A stretch of 64,000 nucleotides of DNA from Cryptomeria japonica (Eukaryota; Streptophyta; Pinopsida; Cupressales; Cupressaceae): contig NC_081410.1 of assembly GCF_030272615.1 (NCBI RefSeq), forward strand, positions 185,553,619-185,617,618, given 5' to 3'. Positions 33,019 through 44,515 of the stretch are shown one piece after another. The number at the start of each line of letters is the position of its first letter. Position 1 is the first letter of the stretch. The translations under genes were made by a program, and so were the position numbers. Under the pieces are notes generated by a model, which saw only the letters and a program-made list of their open reading frames with translations, ran no database searches and had not been told where the DNA came from.

Positions 33019-34232
33019 AAGAAATGGTCAATTGGATGGCCAATATTGAATTAGCTTAAGAAGAGCTAGGATTGAATGATTTTCAATCCATGTGAGATTT
33101 TCAACCCAATCCCATGTTGATAAGTGTAACCATGAGATTTCTTGAGAGGAGAGGGAAGAAACATTAAATGCTTGAGTAGACATGGTGGTTAATCCCATGT
33201 GGGCAAGGTTATTGGATAAAGCTATTATCCACGGATAATAACTTTTTCTAATGGACAAACTCTTGTGCAAAGGTTAATGCGTTGAGAAGTGTAGTCTTGT
33301 AAGAGCAATAAATTCTTTTTGAAGACTTTGGAGGTTAACTTGTTTGAAGGGAGAAAACCCTTAATGGTTTATGTAAGAGCCTTTAATGGTTATTTAAGAC
33401 TTTGGGGGTTTGAGAAGTGACTTGTTTTTGCTTAGGAATGTGACATTGTTTAGGATAGGATTTGATTTAATTAAGTGGGTTCTAGGAGGTTCTAAAAGAA
33501 TGATTAGGGTGCAAGTGGATTTTGTAGGAGAATGCAAGTGTGAGGGTAATTTATAAATGAATATTGATTTATTTATATCAGAAGATGAACTTAATTAAAT
33601 GTATATTGAATTACACGTGGAAGGGGGATTTAATCAAATAAATAGGATTTATTCAATTAACAAAGGAAAGGTTAATTAGTCAAATATTAAATTTGATTAA
33701 TGGCTGAATAGCAGAAAGGGAACACTAATTAAATCTTAATTTAATTAATGGATGGATAAGTGATAATTAAACAAATAAAATTCATTTAATTAAGTGGACA
33801 TAAATAGGTTTCTGCACTAATAACTCATTGTAGTTTAAAAAATTGGAAACATGAGAATAGAGTATGTGCATGAAAATTAGGGACAAAAGAGGGTCTTAAG
33901 TGGCCACTCTTTTTGCAAGTAGGAAATACTAATATTGGATGAGAAATTAATGATAGTTATGGTCAAAATTTAAAGACATAACAAGAACAAGAGTAATAGT
34001 TCTCTAAATCTACTTTTTAAATTGCTATTTTTTATTAAAAATGGTGGTGATTAAGAGGTTAAAATAGTGGGAATGTACACCAAGTTCTTCTATTGTTTCA
34101 AAAACAACATAACATTTTGTGTGGCATGCCCTCATTAAATGCTACCCTTTTTAGCATTTAAAAAATTGATTCAATGAAAGCTTAGATAGCACCATGTAGT
34201 TTATGTTTTTTTTTTTGCTAAATTTTTAATGA

Positions 34233-34256
34233 ATATATATATATATATATATATAT
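34233..34256. repeat. (AT)12 microsatellite
   Basis: Uninterrupted AT dinucleotides follow a poly-T run at 34206-34216. Confidence 0.95.
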
Positions 34257-34270
34257 CTTCAAAGTCGACA

Positions 34271-35254
34271 CATCCTAAAAAATAAAAATTGAGTGTGTGC
34301 ACCCCTAAAATTTTTGGAAACTAATCAAAAATCAAATCTTTACTTTGTATAGAATAGAGTCTAGTTTCTAAAAATATAATTTGTTTTAAATTTCAATGAA
34401 TGAATTAAAAATGAAGCCAAAAATACCATATGTGCATTTTTGACAAAAACTAGAAAATGAAAAAGAAATTAAAAATCAAAACCTTAACATAATTGAAATA
34501 TAGAAAAAGTTACATGGTTAGAAAGCTCAAAAATCTCTATGTAACTATGTCATTTTTTTACTTTACATTTAAAGACATTAAAAATTGATGGATATCATGC
34601 TCAACATTGTATCATTTTTTGGAAAATTGTAAAAAAAATCCTTTAAGTGTTGACATGTAAGTCCAACCATTTGGGTTGGGTTCTAAAGAAAAGTCCAACC
34701 CTAAGGGTTCAAAATACTTAAAGGTGATAATAATGCAGACACATTATAAAGTGAACACATTTTTAAGAAGAAAAAAATCCTCTCTTTCAATCTCTCTCTA
34801 CCTCCTTATATAGCTTACACTCTTTCTCTTCCTTATACTATATATACATGAAATAAACATTTAACTATAAGTGATAGACCTATATATGTGTTTGTACTTT
34901 ATTATAGTTAATTTATATTTCATGTATATAGTTTCAAGATGGTTGAGAATGGTTTCAAATATCTAAGAGTGATAAGGAGGACTCTAGGTTTTAAAAAATC
35001 TAATATCTTTTAGAGTTGGTCAAATTTCAATAATCAACATGATCCTATCATCTTGAAGTTGTCTAAAGGTAGTTGTAACTATGCAAAATAATTGTCAAGC
35101 CTCTCTATATAAATAGGAGGACCTATTATTTTGTAAGAAACCAAAAAGTGGGAGGGGAAATCCTCCTACCCTCATAAAAAACCAAGGTCCAAACACAACT
35201 AAAAAAGAAAACCTCTGAATTAGGAAGACAATTAGGCTCCATTGTCAGTACTAT
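34271..35254. other. AT-rich gene-free DNA
   Basis: No ORF or LTR end could be supported. It contains the words AGTCCAACC at 34660 and 34691 and CT-rich patches near 34785-34830. Confidence 0.5.
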
Positions 35255-35440
35255 CTCCCTATGTCTCTCTCTTTCTCTTTATCTTCTCTTGTACCTCTCT
35301 TTCTATCTCTCTATCTATTTCTCTGTGTCTATATTTATCTTCATCTCTACCTCTATCTTCCACTCTTCATCTCTTTCTATAGATACATCTTCCTATCTCT
35401 ATCCATTCCTCTCTCCTTCTCCCTCTTCCTAGACCTCTAT
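35255..35440. repeat. CT-rich simple sequence, left part
   Basis: Degenerate TCTCTATCTCT/TCTTTC repeat. It is interrupted by the LTR at 35484-36912 and resumes at about 36955. The Ser/Leu-rich ORF through it is an artefact. Confidence 0.85.
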
Positions 35441-35483
35441 ATCTATTATTGGCAATATTACATTATAACAGACAATGAAAGAT

Positions 35484-36912
35484 TGTTGACATTTCAATAA
35501 GGATATTGAGAAGGTTGTTGATGAATATGGACATAACTAATTAAAGATGTTTTACTATCTTGATATTATTATTTTGTCATTGATGTCAAGAAATTGATTT
35601 TCTAATTCAGTATGATGTTACCATATCTTGAGAAGTATGATATGAAGATTATAAAGAAGTCGGTAAAGACATAGGAAAGAATATGATGAATAAGGGGATA
35701 AGTTATTCAATGGGCAACTCTACCGAGTCAGACAATGATGAGATCTTGATGTTTTAGATTGTTTTAACATCATACATATGTTGTAAAATGTAAAGGTTAA
35801 TACTATACTATAGTATCAGGCAAAGAACCTAGTTGGTAAACCCTAAGGTTATCGCAGTCGGTTAATGAAAATAGAATATCTACCGAGTGAAGTTTAGTAT
35901 TCACCGAGTTGTAACTGAGCTACAACAAAATGCATTAAATGTTTACATGTGATATTTAATGAATGATGCTGATGAGCTGGAGCAGATCAATGATTGGCAA
36001 GCCATGGAAGAAGTTTGTTAAACGAATCTAAGGCAATGGAAAGTCGACAGGAAGATCTACAGCTCAGATTGAATTGCATTACCCTAACACAAGTTCCAAG
36101 GTGAATGTGCAAGTTCCAAGGTGGGGTAAAATGTTTTCAGATCGAAAGATACAATGAACCTGGACAAGATTGAAGATCTGATGGCTATGATTGATCATGG
36201 GAAATGTGATGAAGGAGATTAAGCGGTTAGAAGAATTTTTATAAATAGGAAACTGTTGATAAACAATGTATGCAGGCAAGTGTATGCACAGGGATGCTAC
36301 ATAGTGATTACCGAGCATAGAAGCTTGAAGACTTGTTAGAATAATAGAGTATTGATGCCCAGTAGATAGACAAGATTAGTTCTATGTCTAGATTGTATTG
36401 AACAAATAGGATTCTGCTTTAGCATTTTAGATGTGAAGTTGCAGACAGATTTTATTACTGTTATTTTGTGAAAGTGATAGGAAATCTCTTAACCGAGTGG
36501 ACTTAACAGTCTTATATGTAAATCCTCTAACAAGGTGACATTCTGATTGAGTGTTTGAAATTCTTTGACAAGGTCACTTCTAACAAAGTGAAGATCCTAA
36601 CAGATCTGAGGGAAATCCCTTAACCGGGTCACATCTAGCAATGTGTTTGTAATCTTTAACAGGATTTGCTTTTAACCGAGCATACTCTAGAAGAGTATAT
36701 TTCTTAGTGGGTCCGAAATCCCATAGTGGTTTTTCCCTATTTGGGTTTCCATGTTAAATCTAGTGTTATGAGGTTTATATTGTTCATATGCTTTTGAGTT
36801 TGCATGTTTGATAGTTTTTGGTTATATGACTGATATATATGTTACCGAGGTTGAATCTGATGTTTTTATGGATGATTAAGTTTGTATGATTCACCCCCCC
36901 CTCTCATCTTGT
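35484..36912 (+). mobile_element. Probable solo LTR of the C3 family
   Basis: It starts TGTTGACATTTCAATAAGG and aligns along its length with the C3 LTR at 54704-56179 (shared GGATATTGAGAAGG, TTTTGTCATTGATGTCAA, the TAACCGAGTGGACTTAAC array, and GATTCACCCCCCC end). There is no primer site or coding region next to it. The right end is blurred: CTCATCTTGTTGGCTA instead of the C3 end CTCATCTTAACTAACA. No clean 5-bp duplication was found. Confidence 0.7.
36240..36250 (+). promoter_or_regulatory. TATA box in the C3-family solo LTR
   Basis: TATAAATAGGA, about 755 bp into the LTR. The C3 LTR has a decayed form (CATAAATAAGA) at about 55500. Confidence 0.6.
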
Positions 36913-36954
36913 TGGCTATTGGATCTGTACTTATATTAAGTATTAGAACTATCA

Positions 36955-37270
36955 TCTATATCTCAATTTTCCTCTATCTATCTCTCTAGATTTTTCCTTT
37001 GATCTCTCCCTATGTTTATATATGTCCATATCTCTCTAAATATATCTTCCCATCTCTCTCTAATTATCTCTCCCCCTTTCTCTCCCCCCTTCCTTCTCTC
37101 TCTCTCTCTCTCTCCATTTTTATCCATAAAGTTATCTCCATATATTTATCACTCATATATACACAGTCCCTATTTATTCCTCCCTGTCTCTATCTATCTA
37201 TCTATCTCCCCCAATTCTCTCTATTATCACTTCCTCTCCCTGTCTCTTTCCCCCCCAGCTCTACCTCACT
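36955..37270. repeat. CT-rich simple sequence, right part
   Basis: Resumes the TCTCTATC-type simple repeat with a pure (TC) run near 37095-37114 and a TATC run at 37193-37206. Two overlapping ORFs through it are low-complexity artefacts. Confidence 0.85.
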
Positions 37271-37284
37271 ATCTCTTGAACACT

Positions 37285-37501
37285 TTCGGATGTTGAGGAG
37301 GGGGGTGAATCAAAGTGTATTAATACTTAACTAATTTTACCATTTAGTTACCATTCATTCTAGTCACCATATGTGCAAAAGTGAAGAACTAAAAAATAAA
37401 ATAGCAGTCATACATGAACACCAAGATTTTATGTGGAAAACTCAATGAGGGAAAAACCATGATGGGAACTATCCCACTATATGAAAACAAGTTACAAATT
37501 T
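37285..37501 (-). repeat. Partial copia LTR (minus), host of the C1 insertion
   Basis: Carries GAGGGGGGTGAATCAAAG, the reverse of the U5 motif of other LTRs here, then AACACCAAG..TGTGGAAAACTC and GGGAAAAACCATGATGGG. C1 is inserted at its right edge; it may continue after 53944. Confidence 0.5.
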
Positions 37502-39159
37502 TGCTGGCATTTGGCATAATTGATACAAATGAGATGATGTAGTTGAAAATGGATGACTGCACCGGTAAAGGATAGAAGTCTATTTGTGATGAAGAGATTG
37601 AGATTCTGTGATTAGATGACTTGATTAGTTATTTGTGTTGTCGTTGATGGAAACTAATGTCAAATGGTGATTACTAATGTTCCTAATGTTTTGTTTTGTC
37701 ATCTATGTGATTTGGTTTATCGGAAGATAGGGTTTACCGACAGAGAACTGAAGTATTTAAAATAGGACTTTAACAGGTAAAGAAGAGATGTTTTGATTGA
37801 ATTGGATGATCGGTGATGATTGGTGATTTGTGGTTTGGGATGTGAGCTTGTATCATGGAAAGGAGTATCCTACCAGAACCAGAACTTGTGATGACTTCCA
37901 AAAGGCATGTTTCAAATTTTTGATGATGTTTTGCTAAGGTTTTAGTAGGGTTTAAGACCAATGAAGAAACCGTCAAACCAGTAATGATTTTTGTTATGAT
38001 GGTAATCGACGATGATTCTACATGAAGGTGGTAACATGACACAAACCGCGTGAATAATTTGATTGTTGATTTGGTGTGATTCAAGGAAGAATTTCTTGGG
38101 AAACAATGAAACACTTAGTGGAGTGTTTTGAGGCTTTGACTTTGGCACAAATCAGATTTTTGTGATGGGTTACGGTCAACCAATGGTTTATTTTGCATTT
38201 TAATTTGATGTAATGATCTTTATACTAGTCTGGGATGATCTCTTATGATTTGTATTGTAATTTCATGATGTAATTAGTGTTTAGTGGCCGACCTAGTTGA
38301 GATGGCTATTTAGGATGGCACAGTTGATGTTTATTGTGTCGGTGGTCTTAAGAGAATGTGTTGAGCCACCCAAGAGAAGTGTGAGATCTGCCTAAGAGTT
38401 GCAAAGTGTTGAGCATAAATAGATCTAATTTAGCAAGCTGAGAAGTGCAAGTAATAGATCATTTTTTCACTGTTATTCCCTAACAGTTGCAATAGGTTAA
38501 ATCCCCTAGCCAGGTAGGTCCTAATAGGCCTTAAGCATTTAAGTCCCCTAATAGGGGAGCTCTCAAAACAATGTTAAATCCTCTCACAAGGTTGATCCTA
38601 ATATATCATCAAGCTCCTAACCGAGCTGCTAGGTAAACCCCTTAATCGGGTGACTCCTAATAGGGTCTACTCCTAACAGGGCGTACTTTAAAAGAGAAAA
38701 AATATTTGTGGGTGCCAATTCCCACTGTGGTTTTTCCCTATTTGGGTTTCTATGTAAAAAATTATATTTTTCATGTGTGGAATGCTTTTCATGTGATGTT
38801 CTTGTTTATGTTTCATTTCATGCACTATTTCTGAGTACACTAGTTATGATGTTTTATCATAGGTTTATCAAAGGTTACTGGTACTCATAAGAGTTGTTAG
38901 AGAAAGTATTTGATCTAATTGATCAGTATAATGAGTTGGTAAATGATCAAATTTATATGACTTCTTATGTGGTAAATGATTTGATTAATTAGTTTGCAAA
39001 TCTAATAAAGAGGTTGTTTGATCTGATAAAAGAAGTTGAGATTATTGATAAATTATTTAAGATCTGATATAAGTTTGATTTTGGTTTAAAAGTTACAATT
39101 GGTATTAATATTGATTCACCTCCCCTCTTAGTATTAACCGGATCCTCGTAGGATAAACA
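37502..39159 (+). repeat. C1 5' LTR
   Basis: Starts TGCTGGCATTTGGCAT (one change from TGTTGGCATTT in the other copy) and ends GGATAAACA. It contains the CCTAACAGGGT array at about 38500-38690, the TGGTTTTTCCCTATTTGGG module at 38729, and TTGATTCACCTCCCCTCTTAG at about 39111. Confidence 0.9.
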
Positions 39160-39160
39160 A

Positions 39161-39178
39161 TTGGTATTAGAGCTTTGG
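39161..39178 (+). promoter_or_regulatory. C1 primer-binding site
   Basis: TTGGTATTAGAGCTTTGG, one base after the LTR; it differs from the initiator-tRNA-Met site by one C-to-T change. Confidence 0.9.
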
Positions 39179-39233
39179 TCCTCTGTGTGCAAAAATTCTA
39201 ACCACTTGAGGGAAATATTTTGAGGAAGTCAAG

Positions 39234-40152
39234 ATGATGAAGAAAGAGGGTCCTAAGTTCAATAAGGATAACTACAAGATCTGGAAAGATAGAATGAAGA
39301 TCTACATGAAAGGTCTTGGTGCACAATATTGGAAGCAACTTGAAACAACATATTTTTCTCCTACTACTCCTCCCTTGACATCAGATGAACTCAGAGAGCA
39401 TCAAGATAACATGCAAGCCCTAGAAGCTATTGTAAGTACTTTATCTGATTCAGAATCTATTGATGTTCAAGGATTTGAAATTGCAGGTGAGGTTTGAGAA
39501 AAGTTAGATCTAATTTATGGAGGAGATGAGCATGTTCAAAGAGCTAAAGAGGAAAGCTTGAGAGGAAAGTTCGATGACATGAACATGCTTGAAGGAGAAA
39601 ATATTGCATAGTATGGTCAGAGAATCAAAGAAGTTGTTGGCGACATAAAGAGTGTTGGAGGTAAAATGGAAGATGATTCAATAGTAAGTAAAATGCTTAA
39701 AACTCTTCAACCTCACTATGCTATAAGAGTATCTGCAATCCAAGAACTTAGATCTATTTCAAAGGATAAGGTAACTATTGATTCATTAATTGGTAAGCTT
39801 ACAACTTTTAAGTTAAATAGTTTTGACAATAGTGTGACAAAATATACTAAATCTACCTTTAAAGCTTTTGTTGCCATTTCATCTTCTAGAAAAGGAAAAG
39901 ATATATGTCAAAATCATGAGTGTAGGTCAAGTCATGGAAGTAACCAGGGAAATGAAGACAATGAAGATCAAGTGATGGAACTTGAGGCACTATTAGCAAA
40001 AAGATTTCTAAGAGGCACAAGTAAGTATAAAGGAAAGCTACCTTTGAAGTGTTTCTCTTGTAGTAAAATTGGTCAAATTGTTGCTAACTACCCTAACACT
40101 GATAAGAAAGAGAATTTTAGGAGATTCAAAGGAAAGGACAAGAAATATTGTT
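39234..40152 (+). pseudogene. C1 Gag (UBN2 type)
   Basis: It opens MMKKEGPKFNKDNYKIWKDR, the usual N-terminus of plant copia Gag, then a UBN2 domain with LDLIYGGDEHVQRAKEESLR and LQPHYAIRVSAI. A TGA near 39495 stands where Trp is usual, and a TAG at 39609 where Gln is usual. The zinc knuckle near 40050 reads CFSCSKIGQIVANY, with His changed to Gln and the last Cys to Tyr, so it could no longer bind zinc normally. The frame is cut at 40152 by a solo LTR and continues after 41414. Confidence 0.85.
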
Positions 40153-41409
40153 TGTTGGCATTTGCATGAAGATTGCATTAATGATATGTTATGTTGTCAT
40201 TGATGTCAATTAACCAGTGATGATATTGTTGATATTGTTGTAATATTGTTACTGTAACTAGTAGGAAGAATTTGTGGAGTGAACCGGTAACCGGTGTAAA
40301 CCTTATCTATTGATGTAACCGGTAAACCCTACCTGTTGTTTTTGATAAACCCTAACCGATTAAGTTTGGTGAATTGGTTATATTGGTTTATGATATGATG
40401 ATGAGCAGTAATGATTATGACGTGTATGATTATTGTATGAAGACAATTTCAAGAGATTTTGGCGAGTTGTTGTAATGGTTTTTGTCTAGGGAATGAGCAA
40501 ATGTATTGCATCTAATGCAAAGCATGCAATGAGTTACTAAGTTTGATGAAGCAGTGATCAAGGAGCGATTATGGTTTTCTTGATTGATGTGCATAGATTG
40601 CTATGTAATTCAATGGTCATACTTGAACTGATTTGTTTGTAATCTCTATGAGAATTAGGTTTTTGTATTTTTTACTGACCCGATTGATTTGTTTGTAAGG
40701 TTGATGAAGTTGTTTAGTGTAATGAGTTGGAAAAGAGTGAGCACAGATCAATTGAGTGTGTGGTTGTAGAACCGAATGATGTATTTGTAGTTTGAGTAAA
40801 GGCAGATAGGAGCATGAAATGTATTTGATCAAGCAAGTGTAGTGCTATTTAGACAGATCAACAAACTCCTGTTGTTTTCTAACAATTACATTAGAATTGA
40901 AATCCCCTACTCGGGTAAGCTCTAACAAGCTTGGTGTTATTCAAATCCTCTAACAAGGTGATCCATTAGCTTGGATTTCCAAATCCTCTACCGAGGTTAC
41001 TCCTTACAAGGTATTCCTTCTAAAAAGGCATTGCAGTCAATCCCTTAACTGGGTGATTCCTAACAGGACTTTTTGTAAAGCTTTAACAAGCTAGGCTCCT
41101 AATAGGGTGAACTTCAGAAGAGTTCAAATAGTTATCTTGTGAGTCTCATCTCATCATGGTTTTTACCTATTTGGGTTTCCAAGTCAAAAAATATTTGTGT
41201 CAAGTGGTGAATGTTTTTGTGGTTATGTTTTCATGGTTGATTTACTTAACTACTTAACTACTTTGATAAGTCATGATAACCAGAAGGATTGAGAAATGAA
41301 GAAGTTGTTTACTATTAATTTGTTGTAACTGTCAACCGGTTTATCTTGACAGAAGTATTACATTGTTAGTTCTAAGTTTACTTTGAGAGATTATTTCATC
41401 ATACCATCA
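40153..41409 (+). mobile_element. Solo LTR inside C1
   Basis: It starts TGTTGGCATTTGCATG, ends CATACCATCA, and is flanked by TTGTT at 40148-40152 and 41410-41414. Removing it with one TTGTT puts the Gag and protease parts of C1 in one frame. It shares the TAAGCTCTAACAAGCT and GGTGATCCATTAG words with the LTR at 62962-64000, so it belongs to that family. The U5 GATTCACCCCC motif is not recognisable here. Confidence 0.92.
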
Positions 41410-41414
41410 TTGTT

Positions 41415-42967
41415 ATGTTGTAGTAGATGAAGGTGTGACTGATGAGGAGTTTGAAGATGAAGATGACAATGAGGAAATTGCGTTTGTAGCCATGAAGGAG
41501 GAATTGGCAGATGAAAAGGCACTGGAATCTCATATGGAGAATAGTGATGAATGGATTATAGATAGTGGCTTCTCACACCACATGACTAAAGACAAAATTA
41601 AGTTCATAACCCTTGATGAATTTGATGGAAGTGTTGTTAGATTTGGAAATAACTCCCCCTGCATGGTGAAAGCTAAAGGTTCAATTTCTCTAAATGGGAA
41701 GAGTAATGTTGATGATGTGTTTTGGGTTGATGGTCTAAAGCATAATCTTTTAATTATTGGTCAGCTCAATGATAAATGTTATTTTCTTGAGTTTAAAAGT
41801 GGAGTCTGTAAAATTCTTGGAGGTAATGGAGAGACGATTTCTACTGGGAAGAAAACTAGAGGTAACTTATTCCATTTGAATAGTAATATTAATAATTGTC
41901 TGGTTGCAAGAATGGAAGATAGTTGGTTATGGCATAGAAGATGTTGTCATATTAATTTTGATAATTTGGTTAAGATAAGTAAGTCAAGTGTTTTAAGAGG
42001 ATTAGCCCAAATTGTCAAACCAGATAGTGTGATATGCAAAGATTGTTAAATTGGTAAGATGACCTTTATTTTTTTCAAGAGAAAGAAATGTATTTCTGAG
42101 AATATTTTATATTTGGTACATATTGATCTCTGTGGCCCTATGAGAACAAAGAGTTATTACGGTGATAGGTATTTCATGATTTTCACCGATGAATATTCTA
42201 AAATGATGTGGGTGACATTTTTGAAAGAGAAATTAGAATTGTTTAGTGAATTTAAATCATTTAAAGCTTTGGTTGAGAATGAAATCGATAAGAACTTGAA
42301 GTGTTTAAGATCAGACCGAGGAGGTGAATTCACATCTGATGAATTTGTTAAGTATTGTGATGAACAGGGTATCAAGAGACAAATGTCTGCTCCAAGAATG
42401 CCACAATAGAATGGCATATTAGAAAAGATGAACAAAACAATAGTTGAAGTTGCAAGAACCATGTTATTACAGGGTGATGTATCCAAAATATTTTGGAGAG
42501 AAGCAGTTAGTACTACTGTATACACTTTAAACTAGGTACTAGTGAAGAGAGGTAATAATAAGACATCCTATGAGCTATGGTATGGAAAAACTCCTTGTGT
42601 AATATTTTAAAATTTTTGGAAGTCAATGTTTTATTAAGAGAGATAACTACAGTGAGAAATTTGATGCAAAATCTGATGAAGGATTTCTTCTTTGTTACTC
42701 TTCTAAGAGTAAGGCATATAAATGTTACAATAAGATAACTAAGAAAATTATTGAAAGTGCTAATGTAAAATTTGGCAATCTATCTAATAAGTTTGAAGGT
42801 ACAAGCAGATTAAAACTTGAAAAGGATGATAATGAGGAAAAACTTGTGATCATTGAATTGGAGGCAAAGAATAATGAAGAACCGGCAAATGTAGAATTAG
42901 ATGCTCAACCGGTAAGCGATGAGAGCAAGGAAGAAAATCTAGAACCTAATGCAAAAGATCCAAAACT
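41415..42967 (+). pseudogene. C1 protease and integrase
   Basis: An acidic stretch is followed by WIIDSGFSHHMTKD, the copia protease active site Asp-Ser-Gly. Then comes the pre-integrase zinc region (WLWHRRCCHINFDNL) with a stop near 42046, and the integrase core with IDLCGPM (Asp), CLRSDRGGEF (Asp) and NGILEKMNK (Glu), so the D-D-E residues remain. Stops include TAG at about 42406 and at about 42533 (after YTLN). From 42600 the frame is shifted and continues to KDPKL at the C2 junction. Confidence 0.85.
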
Positions 42968-44444
42968 TGTTGCATATGTGTAGAGTTTGATGACATGATG
43001 ATATTGTATGTTGTCATTGATGTCAATATACTGAAGTATGAACCGGTATATTGAAGTAAGGAAACTGGCAAGAGAATCGGTATGATGATGTGAACCGGTA
43101 TCTGTGAAAAAGTGAAGTGGTATGTTGGTTCAAGTGAAGTGGTATGTTGGAATGTGAACCGGTATATGGAAAGTTTTGTATCGGGGTTTCATTTGGTATG
43201 ACTACCGGTTGGTAGTCTCAACTTCAGGGTTTGCAGTTGATGCATATCAAGTTTGTGTGATTCGAACGATGACATCTTGTGATGGGTTAGCATTGAAATG
43301 TAGATCAGATCATGTTGCCACGTCAGCCTTATGCACATGAAGAAGATTGATCCTATCTACCTCGGGAATGTGTGAAGTCTCGGTAAATGGTGGAGAGTGT
43401 GTGATGGGTTATCAACCTCTAGAAGTGGCAAAGAACGAGCGATGGAGAACATCTTGAGATCCGTTCAAGACTATTTTATTCAATGCAATGTGATTGAATA
43501 GTCAGGATTGGACCGAATATATTGATAACCTAAATGTTTAGGGTTTAGGTTTATTCTACCGACCTATTAGTTTCCTATAAGGTCGATGATGATTTGCATT
43601 GTGAAGTTGTTGGAAAATGTTATGTGTGTATCCAAGTGAAGAGATACTTGATTCTTGCCAGACTAGAGAAGTGTGTTGATACCTGCAGAGTGTGATTGTG
43701 GAAGTAAAGGAGCTAAAGTGGATCTGCACTGGCATTATGTGCTGTTATCAGATCAGTGTATTACCTGTTGACTTATAACCATTTCAGCAGTTGGAAATCC
43801 CTTAATCGGGTAGCTTTAACAGGCTTTTGTGTAAATCCTTTAACAGGGTGACTCAATTCAATGAGTTCTTCAAATCCTCTTGCAAGGTAACCTTTAATAG
43901 GGTTCTAACCTTTAACCAAGTATTTAGCCATCCCTTAACCAGGTGATCCCTAGTAGGATTGGTTCCTAGCAGAACCTATTGTAAAAGTCTTTAACTAGAC
44001 TAGGCTCCTAACAGAGCGGAGTTCAGAAGAGTTCAAAGAACAGCTTGTGGGTATTCATCCCCATCGTGGTTTTTCCCAGTTGGGTTTCCACATGAAAAAT
44101 TAGTGTGTCATGTGCGATGCTTTTCATGTGATGGTTTAGTGTTTTATGTTAAGTGGTAATGCAAGTTGATTCAATGATCATAAGTATTTTTGATGTATTA
44201 TTTGCTTAATCTTTTGGGTGAAGTTGTGTTAAGGTATTAGGTCTTGAATTGATCTAGGTGTTACCGGTTTGTGTTTTTCACAGTCTCAATATGTTTTACC
44301 GATAGTGCCCTGACTTAGATCGGTAATGTTGTTTACCGGTTAGTGCAGTCTCTACTGTTTGAGTTGTGGAGAAATTTTTGGTTTGTACTAATTCACTCCC
44401 CTCTCAGTACCTTTTGGATAGTTATTGTTCATCGTTATTATTCA
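42968..44444 (+). repeat. C2 5' LTR
   Basis: Starts TGTTGCATATGTGTAG (one G lost against the 3' copy) and ends GTTATTATTCA. Contains TTGTCATTGATGTCAA at about 43013, the CTAACAGGG array at about 43800-44040, TGGTTTTTCCCAGTTGGG at 44077, and a U5 motif AATTCACTCCCCTCTCAG at 44390. Confidence 0.92.
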
Positions 44445-44445
44445 A

Positions 44446-44457
44446 TTGGTATCAGAG
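44446..44457 (+). promoter_or_regulatory. C2 primer-binding site
   Basis: TTGGTATCAGAG, one base after the LTR, an exact match to the usual copia site. Confidence 0.93.
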
Positions 44458-44515
44458 TATCCTGTAGGTCCTCTATGTTGTAAGCTTAACCGCTTGAGGA
44501 AAAAATCTTATTCTA

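Larger units (their letters stand above)
32489..34270 (-). repeat. Ty3 5' LTR, outer end uncertain
   Basis: The LTR end is TGTATACC at 32489 as printed, next to the primer site. A perfect TATA word (CTATAAATAG) lies at 33009-33018 on the minus strand. The sequence is AT-rich with no ORF. An outer end of ..GTCGACA near 34271 is possible, just past an (AT)12 run at 34233-34256, but there is no second LTR to confirm it. Confidence 0.5.

Noticed and set aside
35261-35500. Ser/Leu/Tyr-rich ORF
   Set aside because: Product of the CT-rich simple repeat; there is no domain and no similarity to neighbours.
36999-37334. Two overlapping Ser/Pro/Leu-rich ORFs
   Set aside because: Same CT-rich simple repeat read in two frames.
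44446-44457. TTGGTATCAGAG words as tRNA gene fragments
   Set aside because: Only 12-18 bases match the tRNA 3' end, always one base inside an LTR; they are primer sites. No complete tRNA cloverleaf was seen in the window.
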